Assembly: GCF_902153245.2 (NCBI RefSeq)
Contig: NZ_CABFWF030000001.1
Span: 434,001 to 498,000, forward strand
DNA length: 64,000 nucleotides
Reading direction: 5' to 3'
DNA from: Pseudorhizobium endolithicum
GTDB taxonomy: Bacteria > Pseudomonadota > Alphaproteobacteria > Rhizobiales > Rhizobiaceae
Shown: piece after piece, positions 9,563 through 17,596 of the stretch
Layout of the letters: each line of letters starts with the position of its first letter
How positions within the stretch are numbered: position 1 is the first letter of the stretch
The notes under the pieces: model-generated
Database searches by the model: none
Seen by the model: only the letters and a program-made list of their open reading frames with translations
Told to the model about the DNA's origin: nothing
Translations under genes and position numbers: made by a program

Positions 9563-10516
9563 ATGTTCAAGTTCGCGCATATTTCCGACATCCATCTCGG
9601 GCCGCTTCCCAAACTGACGCTCCGTGAACTGTTCTCGAAGCGGATCACCGGCTTTGTGAACTGGCACCGCAACCGGCGCAAGCACCTTTTCGTCAACACG
9701 CTCGACCTGCTGCTGAGCGACCTGAGGACACGTGAGCCGGACCACCTCGTCATCACCGGCGATCTTGTCAACCTTGCGACGGGCATCGAGATCAAGCTGG
9801 CCGCGGAATGGCTGGAGACCATCGGAGACCCCCGGGAGACAACCGTCGTACCAGGAAACCACGACGCCTATGTGCGCGGCGCCCATGACCGTTCCGTCAA
9901 GGCCTGGTATCCCTTCATCATTGGCGACGAAGGCACGCGCAACTGGGACGACGAAACCAAGATCTTCCCGACCATCCGCCGCCGCGGGCCGGTCGCCATC
10001 ATCGGCTGCTCGACGTCGGTGGCCACCCCTCCCTTCTCCGCCTCCGGCTATTTCAGCCCGCGGCAGGCCCGCGAGACGGTCAACCTCCTGAAGAAGGCGG
10101 GCGAAGAAGGACTGTTCCGGGTCGTGCTCATCCACCATCCGCCCATCCACGGCGCCGCCTCCTCCCACAAGCGCATGATCGGCATACGCCGTTTCGCGGC
10201 CGCGATTTCCACCGGCGGAGCCGAACTGGTCCTGCATGGTCATACCCATCTCAACACGATCTACTGGCTGAAGAGCCATCACGGGCAGGTGCCGGTCGTG
10301 GGAATTGCCTCGGCATCCCAGGGGCCATACGGGCACAAGCCGCGCGCGGCCTACAACCTCTTCACCCTGTCGGGGGAGCCCGGCGCCTGGAACCTCGTCT
10401 GCGACCGCTACAGCCTGACGGAGGCTGGCGATGCGGTCGCGCTCGATAACAGCCGCCTCTTCTATGGGGAGGCGATTTCACCGATGTCGGTCCCGGAAGC
10501 GGCACGGATGATTTAG
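9563..10516 (+). CDS. calcineurin-like metallophosphoesterase
   Basis: A 317-residue metallophosphoesterase showing every dinuclear-metal motif in order: SDIHLG near residue 9, GDLVN near 64, GNHD near 102, HHPPIH near 193 and GHTHLN near 226. This arrangement is that of the cyclic-nucleotide phosphodiesterase / Icc-like subfamily, but substrate cannot be assigned. The Met at 9563 directly precedes the first beta strand (FKFAHISD); an in-frame ATG at 9545 would add six residues. Monocistronic; a small inverted repeat at 10545-10560 follows the stop. Confidence 0.92.
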   Translation: MFKFAHISDIHLGPLPKLTLRELFSKRITGFVNWHRNRRKHLFVNTLDLLLSDLRTREPDHLVITGDLVNLATGIEIKLAAEWLETIGDPRETTVVPGNHDAYVRGAHDRSVKAWYPFIIGDEGTRNWDDETKIFPTIRRRGPVAIIGCSTSVATPPFSASGYFSPRQARETVNLLKKAGEEGLFRVVLIHHPPIHGAASSHKRMIGIRRFAAAISTGGAELVLHGHTHLNTIYWLKSHHGQVPVVGIASASQGPYGHKPRAAYNLFTLSGEPGAWNLVCDRYSLTEAGDAVALDNSRLFYGEAISPMSVPEAARMI

Positions 10517-10598
10517 GCGCCGGCGTTGTCGAATCGCCACAATCCCTTCATATCTGAAGGTTAACCACCTCGGCCATGAAACGAGTTCGTTCCAACGC

Positions 10599-11216
10599 AT
10601 GACCCATTTCCACCCATCGCTGGACATCAGGCAAACGCGACACGCCCGCGTTTCGTCGGCCCCGGCCGTCTCGATCCGGTTGACGCGGTCCCGGATCGCT
10701 GCCGGCTGCCTTCTCTTCTTTGCCCTGGGCGGAGGCCTCGGCTACATGCTTGGCCTGCAGCCTGCCGCACCGGTCCGTCCGGCGATCGCCGACACGACCG
10801 ACGACTGGCTGGACGACGTGGTGGCGCATTACCGGACCTTCTCGCGCCCCGGCGCGCGGCTGGCGGAGCTTTCCGCCTCCGATCCGGCGGCGATCGTGGA
10901 ATGGCTGCTGGCCAATACGGGCGTGAATTTCCGCATTCCTGATCTGTCCGCGAACGGACTGACGCTCCAAGGCGCCCGGCTCCTGGTGGCAGGAGGGCTG
11001 CCCGTCGGGCACCTCGTCTACACCTCCGCCGATGGCGAGATCATCGGGCTCCTGTTCCGCAAGAACCTGCCGAACGAAGACGGATTCTCCGAACTGATCC
11101 GGGACAACATCGCCCTTCTCTCCTGGAGAAACGTCACCGCCACCTACGTCGTCGTCGGTCCCTCCTCGACCGCCTCTCTTGACGAGATTGCTGCAAAGGC
11201 CGCCGGGCTGATCTGA
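10599..11216 (+). CDS. anti-sigma-factor-like single-pass membrane protein
   Basis: A 205-residue protein with a basic N-terminal segment, one membrane helix near residues 35-52 (IAAGCLLFFALGGGLGYMLGL) and a periplasmic domain. The domain pattern (AHYRTFSRPGARLAEL, NFRIPDLSANGLTLQGARLLV, GHLVYTSADGEIIGL) matches the C-terminal part of membrane anti-sigma factors common in rhizobia, but the N-terminal cytoplasmic zinc-finger or sigma-binding domain is missing and no ECF sigma gene is adjacent. It may therefore act as a sensor or a remnant rather than a complete anti-sigma factor. Its last 73 bp overlap the 3' end of the convergent hydrolase gene. Confidence 0.65.
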   Translation: MTHFHPSLDIRQTRHARVSSAPAVSIRLTRSRIAAGCLLFFALGGGLGYMLGLQPAAPVRPAIADTTDDWLDDVVAHYRTFSRPGARLAELSASDPAAIVEWLLANTGVNFRIPDLSANGLTLQGARLLVAGGLPVGHLVYTSADGEIIGLLFRKNLPNEDGFSELIRDNIALLSWRNVTATYVVVGPSSTASLDEIAAKAAGLI

Positions 11217-12007
11217 TCTGCCGCGGCGATGATGCCGCGGAGCGCTTGCATAACCTCCTCCGGACGCTCTTCGACCAGCATGTGTCCCGCCCCCGCCAGC
11301 CGTCGAACCGCAACCGTCGGCGGCAGGTCATCGGCCTGTCCTGCGGGAAGAATGGGATCGGCGGTGCCCCACAGGACCTGCACCGGCATGGGCAGGCGTG
11401 CGAGGTCTTCTGTCGGCAGTACGCCCTGCGTCCGCCCCTCCGGATCGGCCAGGATGACCTTCAGGATCTTTGCCAGCGCCTCGCGCGCGCCGGGCAGCCG
11501 GCGTGCATCGAGAACCGCCTGGACCTGCCGGTTGTCGAGGCCATGGTCTGGCCCGCACATTGAACCCAGCGCCTTGGCCATCTGCGCGACGTCTTCGGCA
11601 AAGGCATAGCGGCGCAGTGCCGCGCCATTGATGTGCGGCCCGAAGCCGCCCGGCGCCAGAAGCGTCAGGCTGGCGAGACGCTCCGGCTGCCGCAGGGCAA
11701 GAAGCGCTGCCATGGCGCCGCCCATGGAATGACCGGCAAGGTGGAAGCGGTCGATGCCTCGCTCCTTGAGAACGGAGGCGATCGCCTTGGCCATGAACCC
11801 GGCCCCGCCGGTTCCGGCGGGAATCGATCCACCGTGCCCCGGCAGGTCGAGAGCGAGGACAGGTCGCTCCGTCGCCAGCGTCGCAGCCAGCGGGCACCAG
11901 AGGGCGGAGCACCCGCCGAAGCCGTGGAGCAGGACCAGCGGGATTTCTCCGCCAGCGCCCCCGCTCCACGTCTCGCAATGGAGCACGGGGTCAGCCCTTG
12001 GCCGCAC
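11144..12007 (-). CDS. alpha/beta hydrolase
   Basis: A 287-residue alpha/beta-hydrolase. HGFGG near residue 29 gives the oxyanion region, GHSMGG near residue 99 carries the nucleophile Ser, and GAGHMLVEERPEEV near the C terminus carries the catalytic His. DLPGHGGS is also present. The only convincing start, at 12007, lies 17 bp inside the end of leuA, so translation is probably coupled to leuA. The closest families are acetoin dehydrogenase E2-like and esterase-type hydrolases; substrate unknown. The final 20 or so residues overlap, tail to tail, the gene on the other strand. Confidence 0.88.
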   Translation of the reverse strand: MRPRADPVLHCETWSGGAGGEIPLVLLHGFGGCSALWCPLAATLATERPVLALDLPGHGGSIPAGTGGAGFMAKAIASVLKERGIDRFHLAGHSMGGAMAALLALRQPERLASLTLLAPGGFGPHINGAALRRYAFAEDVAQMAKALGSMCGPDHGLDNRQVQAVLDARRLPGAREALAKILKVILADPEGRTQGVLPTEDLARLPMPVQVLWGTADPILPAGQADDLPPTVAVRRLAGAGHMLVEERPEEVMQALRGIIAAADQISPAAFAAISSREAVEEGPTTT

Positions 12008-13709
12008 GCTCTTCCAGCACGCGGTTGGCGGCAGAGACGATCGCCTCCAGGGAGGCCGCGACGATGTTCTTGTTCACGCCTGCTCCGAAAAGCTTGCCGC
12101 CGGGATGTTCCACCTCGACATAGGCGATCGCCGAGGCATTGGAGCCGTGCTGGAGCGAGTGCTCGGAATAGTCGTTCACCGAAAGCTCGATCCCGATATA
12201 GGCCGACAAGGCGTTGATGAAGCCATCGATCGGCCCGGTACCCTTCCCCTCGATCCGTTTCGTCTCGCCGCGATCGGTAATTTCCGCCGCCACGATCCGC
12301 ACGCCCTTGTGGTCGGTGCCCGCCGGATAGGTGTGGTGATCGACGAACTTCAGACGCGCGTCGGGCTGCTCCACGTAGCGCTCGATGAACCGGTCGTAGA
12401 TGCGCCGGGAGGGAAGCTCCACGCCTTCTTCGTCGGTGATGCGTTGGATGTCCTCGCGGAACTCGACCTGCAGGTTGCGCGGCAGGTTCAGCCCGTAGTC
12501 CTCCTGCAGGATATAGGCGATGCCCCCCTTGCCGGACTGCGAGTTGATGCGGATGATCGCTTCATACGAGCGGCCGACGTCCTGCGGGTCGATCGGCAGG
12601 TAAGGCACTTCCCAGACGGGCGAGTTCGCCTTGCGGATCGCCTTCATGCCCTTGTTGATGGCATCCTGGTGCGAGCCGGAGAATGCCGTATAGACCAGTT
12701 CGCCGACGTAAGGGTGGCGCTCCGGGATCGTCATCTCGTTCGAATATTCGTAGACGGCCTTGATCCGCTCGATGTCGGCGCAATCCAGTTCCGGATCGAC
12801 GCCCTGCGTATACATGTTGAGCGCCAGCGTCACGATGTCGACATTGCCGGTGCGCTCGCCATTGCCGAACAATGTTCCCTCGACGCGGTCGGCGCCGGCC
12901 ATCAGTCCCAGTTCGGTCGCGGCGATGCCCGTGCCGCGGTCGTTATGCGGGTGCAGCGAGACGATGATGTTCTCGCGGTTGTCGATGTTGCGGCACATCC
13001 ACTCGATCTGGTCGGCATAGATGTTCGGCGTCGCCATCTCCACGGTGGACGGCAGGTTGAGGATCAGCTTGTTCTCCGCCGTCGGCTTCACCTCGGCGAT
13101 CACCGCATTGCAGATCTCCAGCGCCACCTCCAGCTCGGTGCCGGTAAAGCTTTCCGGGGAATATTCGAAGCGGTATCCGCCGCCCGCCTTCGCCGCCATG
13201 TCGGTGATCATCTTCGCCGCATCGACCGCGATCTGCTTGATGCCCGCCACGTCCTTGCCGAACACGACGCGCCGCTGCAACTCCGAGGTAGAATTGTAGA
13301 AATGGATGATCGGCCTGTGCGCACCCTCAAGCGCCTCGAATGTCCGCGTGATCAGCTCCGGCCGGCACTGGACCAGCACCTGAAGGGACACGTCCTGCGG
13401 CACCCCGCCCTCTTCCACGCACCATCGCGCGAAGTCGAAATCCGTTTGCGAGGCGGAAGGGAAACCGATCTCGATTTCCTTGAAGCCCATGTCGAGCAGC
13501 AGCTTGAACATACGCGCCTTGCGGTCGTGACCCATCGGGTTGACCAGCGACTGGTTGCCGTCGCGCAGGTCGACGGAACACCAGATCGGCGCCTTGTCGA
13601 TCACCTTCGACGGCCAGGTACGGTCAGGAATATTGATCTGCGGATAGGGCCGGTACTTTACTGCCGCGTCCGGCATGCCCTTGGCTGAAATGGGAGTTTT
13701 TGCATCCAT
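11991..13709 (-). CDS. leuA: 2-isopropylmalate synthase
   Basis: A 572-residue LeuA of the longer type seen in Corynebacterium and many rhizobia. It condenses acetyl-CoA with 2-oxoisovalerate, the committed step of leucine synthesis. DLRDGNQSL near residue 46 is the HMGL-like domain signature with the metal-binding Asp, and SLHPHNDRGTG carries the metal-binding His pair. The last 130 or so residues, ending in the VEHPGGKLFGAGVNKNIVAAS segment, form the regulatory LeuA-dimer domain through which leucine inhibits. The Met at 13709 is taken; further Mets at 13736 and 13676 are possible. Upstream is a Leu-rich leader frame and hairpins suggesting attenuation. The alpha/beta hydrolase gene overlaps its end. 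Confidence 0.95.
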   Translation of the reverse strand: MDAKTPISAKGMPDAAVKYRPYPQINIPDRTWPSKVIDKAPIWCSVDLRDGNQSLVNPMGHDRKARMFKLLLDMGFKEIEIGFPSASQTDFDFARWCVEEGGVPQDVSLQVLVQCRPELITRTFEALEGAHRPIIHFYNSTSELQRRVVFGKDVAGIKQIAVDAAKMITDMAAKAGGGYRFEYSPESFTGTELEVALEICNAVIAEVKPTAENKLILNLPSTVEMATPNIYADQIEWMCRNIDNRENIIVSLHPHNDRGTGIAATELGLMAGADRVEGTLFGNGERTGNVDIVTLALNMYTQGVDPELDCADIERIKAVYEYSNEMTIPERHPYVGELVYTAFSGSHQDAINKGMKAIRKANSPVWEVPYLPIDPQDVGRSYEAIIRINSQSGKGGIAYILQEDYGLNLPRNLQVEFREDIQRITDEEGVELPSRRIYDRFIERYVEQPDARLKFVDHHTYPAGTDHKGVRIVAAEITDRGETKRIEGKGTGPIDGFINALSAYIGIELSVNDYSEHSLQHGSNASAIAYVEVEHPGGKLFGAGVNKNIVAASLEAIVSAANRVLEERAAKG

Positions 13710-13805
13710 TGTCGTCGTCTCTTCTCGCTCACGCACCGCCGGTCATATACCGTTGCGGGTGCGGACCCTCGCGGGTCTTCATGTGGTCCGTCTGAATGAT
13801 TGTGA

Positions 13806-13853
13806 GAGGAGCTCTTGCGCCGGCATTGGCTTTTCGGCCGCCGGGCGCTCCTC
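13806..13853 (-). promoter_or_regulatory. leuA leader hairpin (candidate attenuator element)
   Basis: On the minus strand GAGGAGC pairs with GCTCCTC, extended inside by GCCGGC complementarity around a GGCCGAAAAGCC core. The hairpin starts at the leader-peptide stop codon. Downstream, CGGACC (about 13783-13791) can pair either with GGTCCG inside the leader end or with the GGGTCCG closer to leuA, and GACCC/GGGTC forms a third option, so alternative folds exist. No uridine run follows, so termination may be Rho-dependent or the control may act on leuA translation. Confidence 0.5.
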
Positions 13854-13977
13854 AACGGACCCGGCAACCGCGCGTAAGGTCGAGGCTAAGAAGCGAGAGA
13901 GGCGCGAAAACCGTCGCGCCGGCTGCGGTGCAGCGGGCGGTCGAACGGTCGGACATGATCGCGCCTGTCATGGTCAT
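13852..13977 (-). CDS. candidate leucine leader peptide upstream of leuA
   Basis: A 41-codon frame begins at 13977 (a shorter start at 13956 gives 34 residues) and ends 143 bp before leuA. Five Leu codons fall within eight positions, in the segment PLSLLSLDL, followed by TRGCRVR and a stop. The stop overlaps the base of a stable hairpin. A ribosome stalling at the Leu run would change which downstream helices form, the classic arrangement for leucine attenuation, and alphaproteobacterial leuA genes have been proposed to use such leaders. No strong Shine-Dalgarno is visible. The peptide itself is unlikely to have another role, although trans-acting leader peptides are known in rhizobia. Confidence 0.6.
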   Translation of the reverse strand: MTMTGAIMSDRSTARCTAAGATVFAPLSLLSLDLTRGCRVR

Positions 13978-14018
13978 GGGTAGAGTGATAACCTTTGAAG
14001 CAACAAGGTGCAAGCCTG

Positions 14019-14258
14019 TTACTCGGCGGCGGTGGAGGCTTTTTCCAATCGTTCGCGAACCCATTGCGAGATCAGCCGATCACGGCTGATGTTCAATCGA
14101 GTAGCTTCGGCATCAAGGGCCGCAAGCCGCTCCCTTGACAAATCCAGCTCGACAAGCTCGCGCTCGCTGTTGACGCGGCGGACTCGAGCCAAGTCAAAAT
14201 ACTGCAGCACGTCTTCTTCACCTTCATCGAAAAGCTTATCGAGATCTTTGGCTTTCAT
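14019..14258 (-). CDS. brnA: BrnA family antitoxin
   Basis: A 79-residue protein directly downstream of, and overlapping by 23 bp, a BrnT toxin gene. The C-terminal half (LSRERLAALDAEATRLNISRDRLISQWVRERLE) resembles a ribbon-helix-helix segment, as in BrnA antitoxins that bind BrnT and autoregulate the operon; the N-terminal DLDKLFDEGEEDVLQYFD is acidic and would contact the basic toxin. The ATG at 14258 is preceded by AGGAGG ten bases upstream; the extra in-frame TTG three codons earlier is not needed. Toxin-first order is typical for brnTA. Confidence 0.8.
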   Translation of the reverse strand: MKAKDLDKLFDEGEEDVLQYFDLARVRRVNSERELVELDLSRERLAALDAEATRLNISRDRLISQWVRERLEKASTAAE

Positions 14259-14508
14259 AAAGCGCAACCTCCTGCTTACGGGAACGGCGCACCGAGACGA
14301 TCCTGACTCGCCCGTCTCGGCGAACGACGATGGCCGACCAATGCTTGTCCGCGATCCTGCCGATGACCATCATGCGCGGCTCATCCTTGTCGCGTGCCGG
14401 CAACTCAATCGAGAAGCTGTCCAGCCACAGGGCCTGAGCCTCGTCGAAATCGATCCCGTGCTTCTCCGTGTTGATGGCGCTCTTTGCAGGATCGAACTCG
14501 AACTCCAT
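14236..14508 (-). CDS. brnT: BrnT family toxin (ribonuclease)
   Basis: A 90-residue BrnT protein. It shows the family start (FEFDPAKSAINTEKHGIDFDEA), the central LPARDKDEPRMMVIGRIADKHWSAIVVRRDGRVRIVSVRRSRKQE segment, and the terminal basic SVRR region assigned to the RelE-like RNase fold. Family function: bacteriostatic RNase neutralised by BrnA. The ATG at 14508 is used; a TTG two codons earlier is also open. It lies between the leuA leader and a BenE-type carrier, a place where a small TA module could have inserted. Integrity of both genes suggests an active module. Confidence 0.87.
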   Translation of the reverse strand: MEFEFDPAKSAINTEKHGIDFDEAQALWLDSFSIELPARDKDEPRMMVIGRIADKHWSAIVVRRDGRVRIVSVRRSRKQEVALYESQRSR

Positions 14509-14547
14509 GACCAAACATAGCGCCGAGCAGGCTTCTTGGCGAGTCGG

Positions 14548-15729
14548 TCAGCCCCGGCGCACAACCACCCGCTGCAGCCCCATCATCAGCCCGCCGGCGA
14601 GCAGCCCCCAGAACGCACCGGAGATCCCCGCAAACGAGACGCCCGAGGCCGTGATCAGGAAGGTCACGGCCGCCGCCTCGCGCGTCTCCGGCTCCTTGAA
14701 GGCCGCCACGGCCGAACCAGAAAAGGCGCCGATCAGCGCAAGCCCCGCAACCGCCTGGATAAGGATCGGCGGCGCCAGCGATACGAAGGCCGTCACCGCT
14801 CCGGCCAGCAATCCCAGGGCCACATAACCGGCCCCGCCGATGATTGCCGCCCAGTAGCGCTTTGCCGGGTCGGGATGGGCATCCTCGCCCGCGCACATGG
14901 CCGCAGTGATCGCCGCCAGGTTGACCGCATGCCCGCCGAACGGCGCCGACAGCAGCGAGAAGACCCCGCTCGTGGCAAAAAGCGGCCCTGGACTGGGCTC
15001 GTAGTGGTTGACCTTCAGCACCGCGATGCCGGGGATGTTCTGTGAGGCCATGGTGACGATGAAGAGGGGCAGCGCGATCGAGATCAGCGCCGGCAGCGTG
15101 AATGCCGGCGCCACCAGTTCCACCGGCGGCGCAAGCGCCTGCGACCACTCAGCCATCGCCCCCTCCGGCAGATCGACGCCAAAAACCATGACGGCCACGA
15201 AGGCGGCGAGCGCGGCCGGGACCGCATAGAGCCGTTTCACCATGAGCACCGCCGCCCAGGCAACGAGGATCGGCAGCCCCAGGAGCGGATCGAAGGCGAT
15301 CGCCTTGAAGGGGGCGAAGCAGAGCCCGAGGATGACGCCGGACAGCATGGCATTGGCGAGCGGCGCCGGGATGGCGGCCACAGCCCGGCCCAGTGGCCGG
15401 AACAGCCCGGCGATCACGATGAGCAGACCACAGACGAGAAAGGCTCCGACGGCGGCTGGAAAACCTCCCTCGACCGTTCCGGCCGTCGCCAGCAATGCCG
15501 CGCCGGGCGTCGACCACGCGATGGAGACCGGCAGCCGCGTCCAGCCGCTCAGCACGATCGCGCAGACTCCCATCGAAACCGACAGCGCCATCAGGCCAGA
15601 GGCAGCCTGGAGATCGGTGGCGCCGACACCCTTGAGCCCCTGTAGTACCACGGCGAAGGAACTGGCGAAGCCGACGAAGGCCGTCAGGCAGCCCATGAAG
15701 AAGCTCTGGGCGGAAAGGTCTTTGAGCAT
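14548..15729 (-). CDS. BenE family benzoate/H+ symporter
   Basis: A 393-residue inner-membrane protein of 11-12 helices. The sequence follows BenE: GCLTAFVGFASSFAVVLQGL at the start, STPGAALLATAG after helix 3, the FAPFKAIAFDPLLGLPILVAW centre, and FGGHAVNLAAITAAMCAG, the family-conserved segment. The family imports benzoate or related aromatic acids with protons. The ATG at 15729 is chosen; a TTG start 15 codons earlier is open but weaker. No catabolic genes are adjacent, so the substrate is inferred only from family. Confidence 0.88.
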   Translation of the reverse strand: MLKDLSAQSFFMGCLTAFVGFASSFAVVLQGLKGVGATDLQAASGLMALSVSMGVCAIVLSGWTRLPVSIAWSTPGAALLATAGTVEGGFPAAVGAFLVCGLLIVIAGLFRPLGRAVAAIPAPLANAMLSGVILGLCFAPFKAIAFDPLLGLPILVAWAAVLMVKRLYAVPAALAAFVAVMVFGVDLPEGAMAEWSQALAPPVELVAPAFTLPALISIALPLFIVTMASQNIPGIAVLKVNHYEPSPGPLFATSGVFSLLSAPFGGHAVNLAAITAAMCAGEDAHPDPAKRYWAAIIGGAGYVALGLLAGAVTAFVSLAPPILIQAVAGLALIGAFSGSAVAAFKEPETREAAAVTFLITASGVSFAGISGAFWGLLAGGLMMGLQRVVVRRG

Positions 15730-15849
15730 GGGCGACTCTGCAATGGCGGCTCTGAAAGTCGCTAGCGAGATCAAATAACGATGTTTTTGGCAAGCCGCCT
15801 CCGGCGCCCAACCGTTCGCGGACCTTCTGCGCGCATCGGATGGTTCCGC

Positions 15850-17589
15850 TCAGCCCATGCCCGCCTTGGCCAGCCGGTAGAAGGCGCCGTCCCGGTTGGC
15901 GACCAGCGCCTCATGTGATCCCTTCTCGATGATCCGCCGGCCGTCCACGACCAGGATGCGGTCCGCCTTTGTCACCGTCGACAGCCGGTGTGCGATGACC
16001 AGTGTGGTGCGTCCCTCGGAAAGCTCCGCAAGCGACGCCTGGATCGCCTGCTCCGTCTCGGTATCGAGGGCGGAGGTCGCCTCGTCGAGGATGAGGATCG
16101 GCGGGTTCTTCAGGAAGATGCGCGCGATTGCCAGCCGCTGCTTTTGGCCGCCGGAAAGCTTCACGCCGCGCTCCCCGACGATCGTGTCGTAGCCGTCCGG
16201 CAGAGCCGCGATCATCTCGTCCAGCCGCGCCCGCCGCGCCGCATGCCGCACCTCTTCCTCCGTGGCGTCCAACCGACCATAGAGGATGTTGTCGCGGATC
16301 GTGCCGGCAAACAGGAAGACGTCCTGCTGGACGATGCCGATATTGTCGCGCAACGACTTCAGCGTCAGGTCGCGGATGTCGATGCCGTCGATGGAGATCG
16401 ATCCTTCAGTCACCTCGTAGAAGCGCGGCAGAAGCGAGCAGATGGTTGTCTTGCCGGCACCCGACGGTCCGACGAAGGCCACCGTTTCCCCCGCCGCGAT
16501 CTCGAAGTCGAGGCCCTCCACCACACGGCGTCCGCCGCGGTAGCCGAAGCCGACGCGGTCGTAGCGGATGCGTCCTTCCGCTCGCGGCAGGTCCTTCGCG
16601 CCGGGACAGTCGGCAATATCCGGCCGGGTTTCCAGGAACTTCAGGTACCGCTGGAAGCCGGCGATGCCCTTCGGATAGCTTTCGATGACGGCATTGATCT
16701 TCTCGATCGGCCGGAAGAAGACGTTGACCAGCAGCAGGAACCCGACGAAGCCGCCCGCGGTGAGATCCCCCCGCGTCACGAACCAGGCGCCCGCCAGCAT
16801 CACCACTACCTGCACGAAACGCATGGAGAGGTAGCTGAGCGAGGTCGCCGCCGCCATCACCTTGTAGGCCTGAAGCTTCGTATCCCGGTAATTGCGGTTG
16901 TCCTCGTCGAAGAGGCGTCGCTCGTGGTCCTCATTGGTGAAGGCCTGCACCACCCGGATGCCGCCGACATTCGCCTCGATTCGCGTGTTGAAATCCGCCA
17001 CCCGTCCGTAGAGCGCATGCCAGGTGCCGGTCATGCGCTGGCCGTAGAAGGTCGTGACGATCGCCGTGAGCGGCACGATGACCGCCGTGATGGTCGCGAG
17101 CGGCGGATGCACCCACATCATCAGCGCAAAGGCGCCGATCAGCGTCATCACCGCCAGGAACAGATCCTCCGGTCCGTGATGGGCCACCTCGCCGATCTCC
17201 TCGAGGTCCTTGGTCAGCCGCGCCACGAGATTGCCGGTCTTCTCGTTGTCGAAGAAGCCGAAGGAGAGCTTCTGCAGGTGGTCGAAAGCCTTGCGGCGCA
17301 TCTCCGTCTCGATGTTGATGCCCAGCATGTGGCCCCAATAGGTCACCACCACCTGCAGGCCCGCATTCAGCAGATAGACCATGAGAAGACAGAGCGCGGC
17401 GAGCGCGATGAGGTCCAGCCGCCCCGTCGGCAGCAGGCGGTCGATGAACAGCGTCACCGCCATCGGAAAGGCGAGTTCAAGCAGGCCCGCCGCCACGGCG
17501 CTCGAGAAGTCCATCAGGAAGAGCTTGCGGTGCGGCCGGTAATAGACGGCGAAGCGGCGGATGAGATCGGTCATGCGGAGGGCCTTCAT
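15850..17589 (-). CDS. ABC transporter, fused membrane and ATPase domains (exporter fold)
   Basis: A 579-residue half-transporter of the type IV (exporter) fold: six helices in residues about 15-310, then an ATPase domain with Walker A GPSGAGKTT near 373, Q-loop QQDVFLF, signature LSGGQ near 478, Walker B ILILDEATSALD and an H-loop IAHRLST. It would work as a homodimer. It starts 8 bp after the stop of the ferric-siderophore permease and so appears to be the last gene of that operon. Most members export lipids or drugs, but some exporter-fold proteins (YbtPQ, IrtAB) handle siderophores, making a role in siderophore traffic plausible. Starts at 17589 or 17574 are both possible. Confidence 0.92.
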   Translation of the reverse strand: MKALRMTDLIRRFAVYYRPHRKLFLMDFSSAVAAGLLELAFPMAVTLFIDRLLPTGRLDLIALAALCLLMVYLLNAGLQVVVTYWGHMLGINIETEMRRKAFDHLQKLSFGFFDNEKTGNLVARLTKDLEEIGEVAHHGPEDLFLAVMTLIGAFALMMWVHPPLATITAVIVPLTAIVTTFYGQRMTGTWHALYGRVADFNTRIEANVGGIRVVQAFTNEDHERRLFDEDNRNYRDTKLQAYKVMAAATSLSYLSMRFVQVVVMLAGAWFVTRGDLTAGGFVGFLLLVNVFFRPIEKINAVIESYPKGIAGFQRYLKFLETRPDIADCPGAKDLPRAEGRIRYDRVGFGYRGGRRVVEGLDFEIAAGETVAFVGPSGAGKTTICSLLPRFYEVTEGSISIDGIDIRDLTLKSLRDNIGIVQQDVFLFAGTIRDNILYGRLDATEEEVRHAARRARLDEMIAALPDGYDTIVGERGVKLSGGQKQRLAIARIFLKNPPILILDEATSALDTETEQAIQASLAELSEGRTTLVIAHRLSTVTKADRILVVDGRRIIEKGSHEALVANRDGAFYRLAKAGMG

Positions 17590-17596
17590 GGCAGGA

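Noticed and set aside
11754-13688. Long plus-strand frame under leuA
   Set aside because: Shadow of leuA; composition is Arg/His/Asp-rich and no family features are seen.
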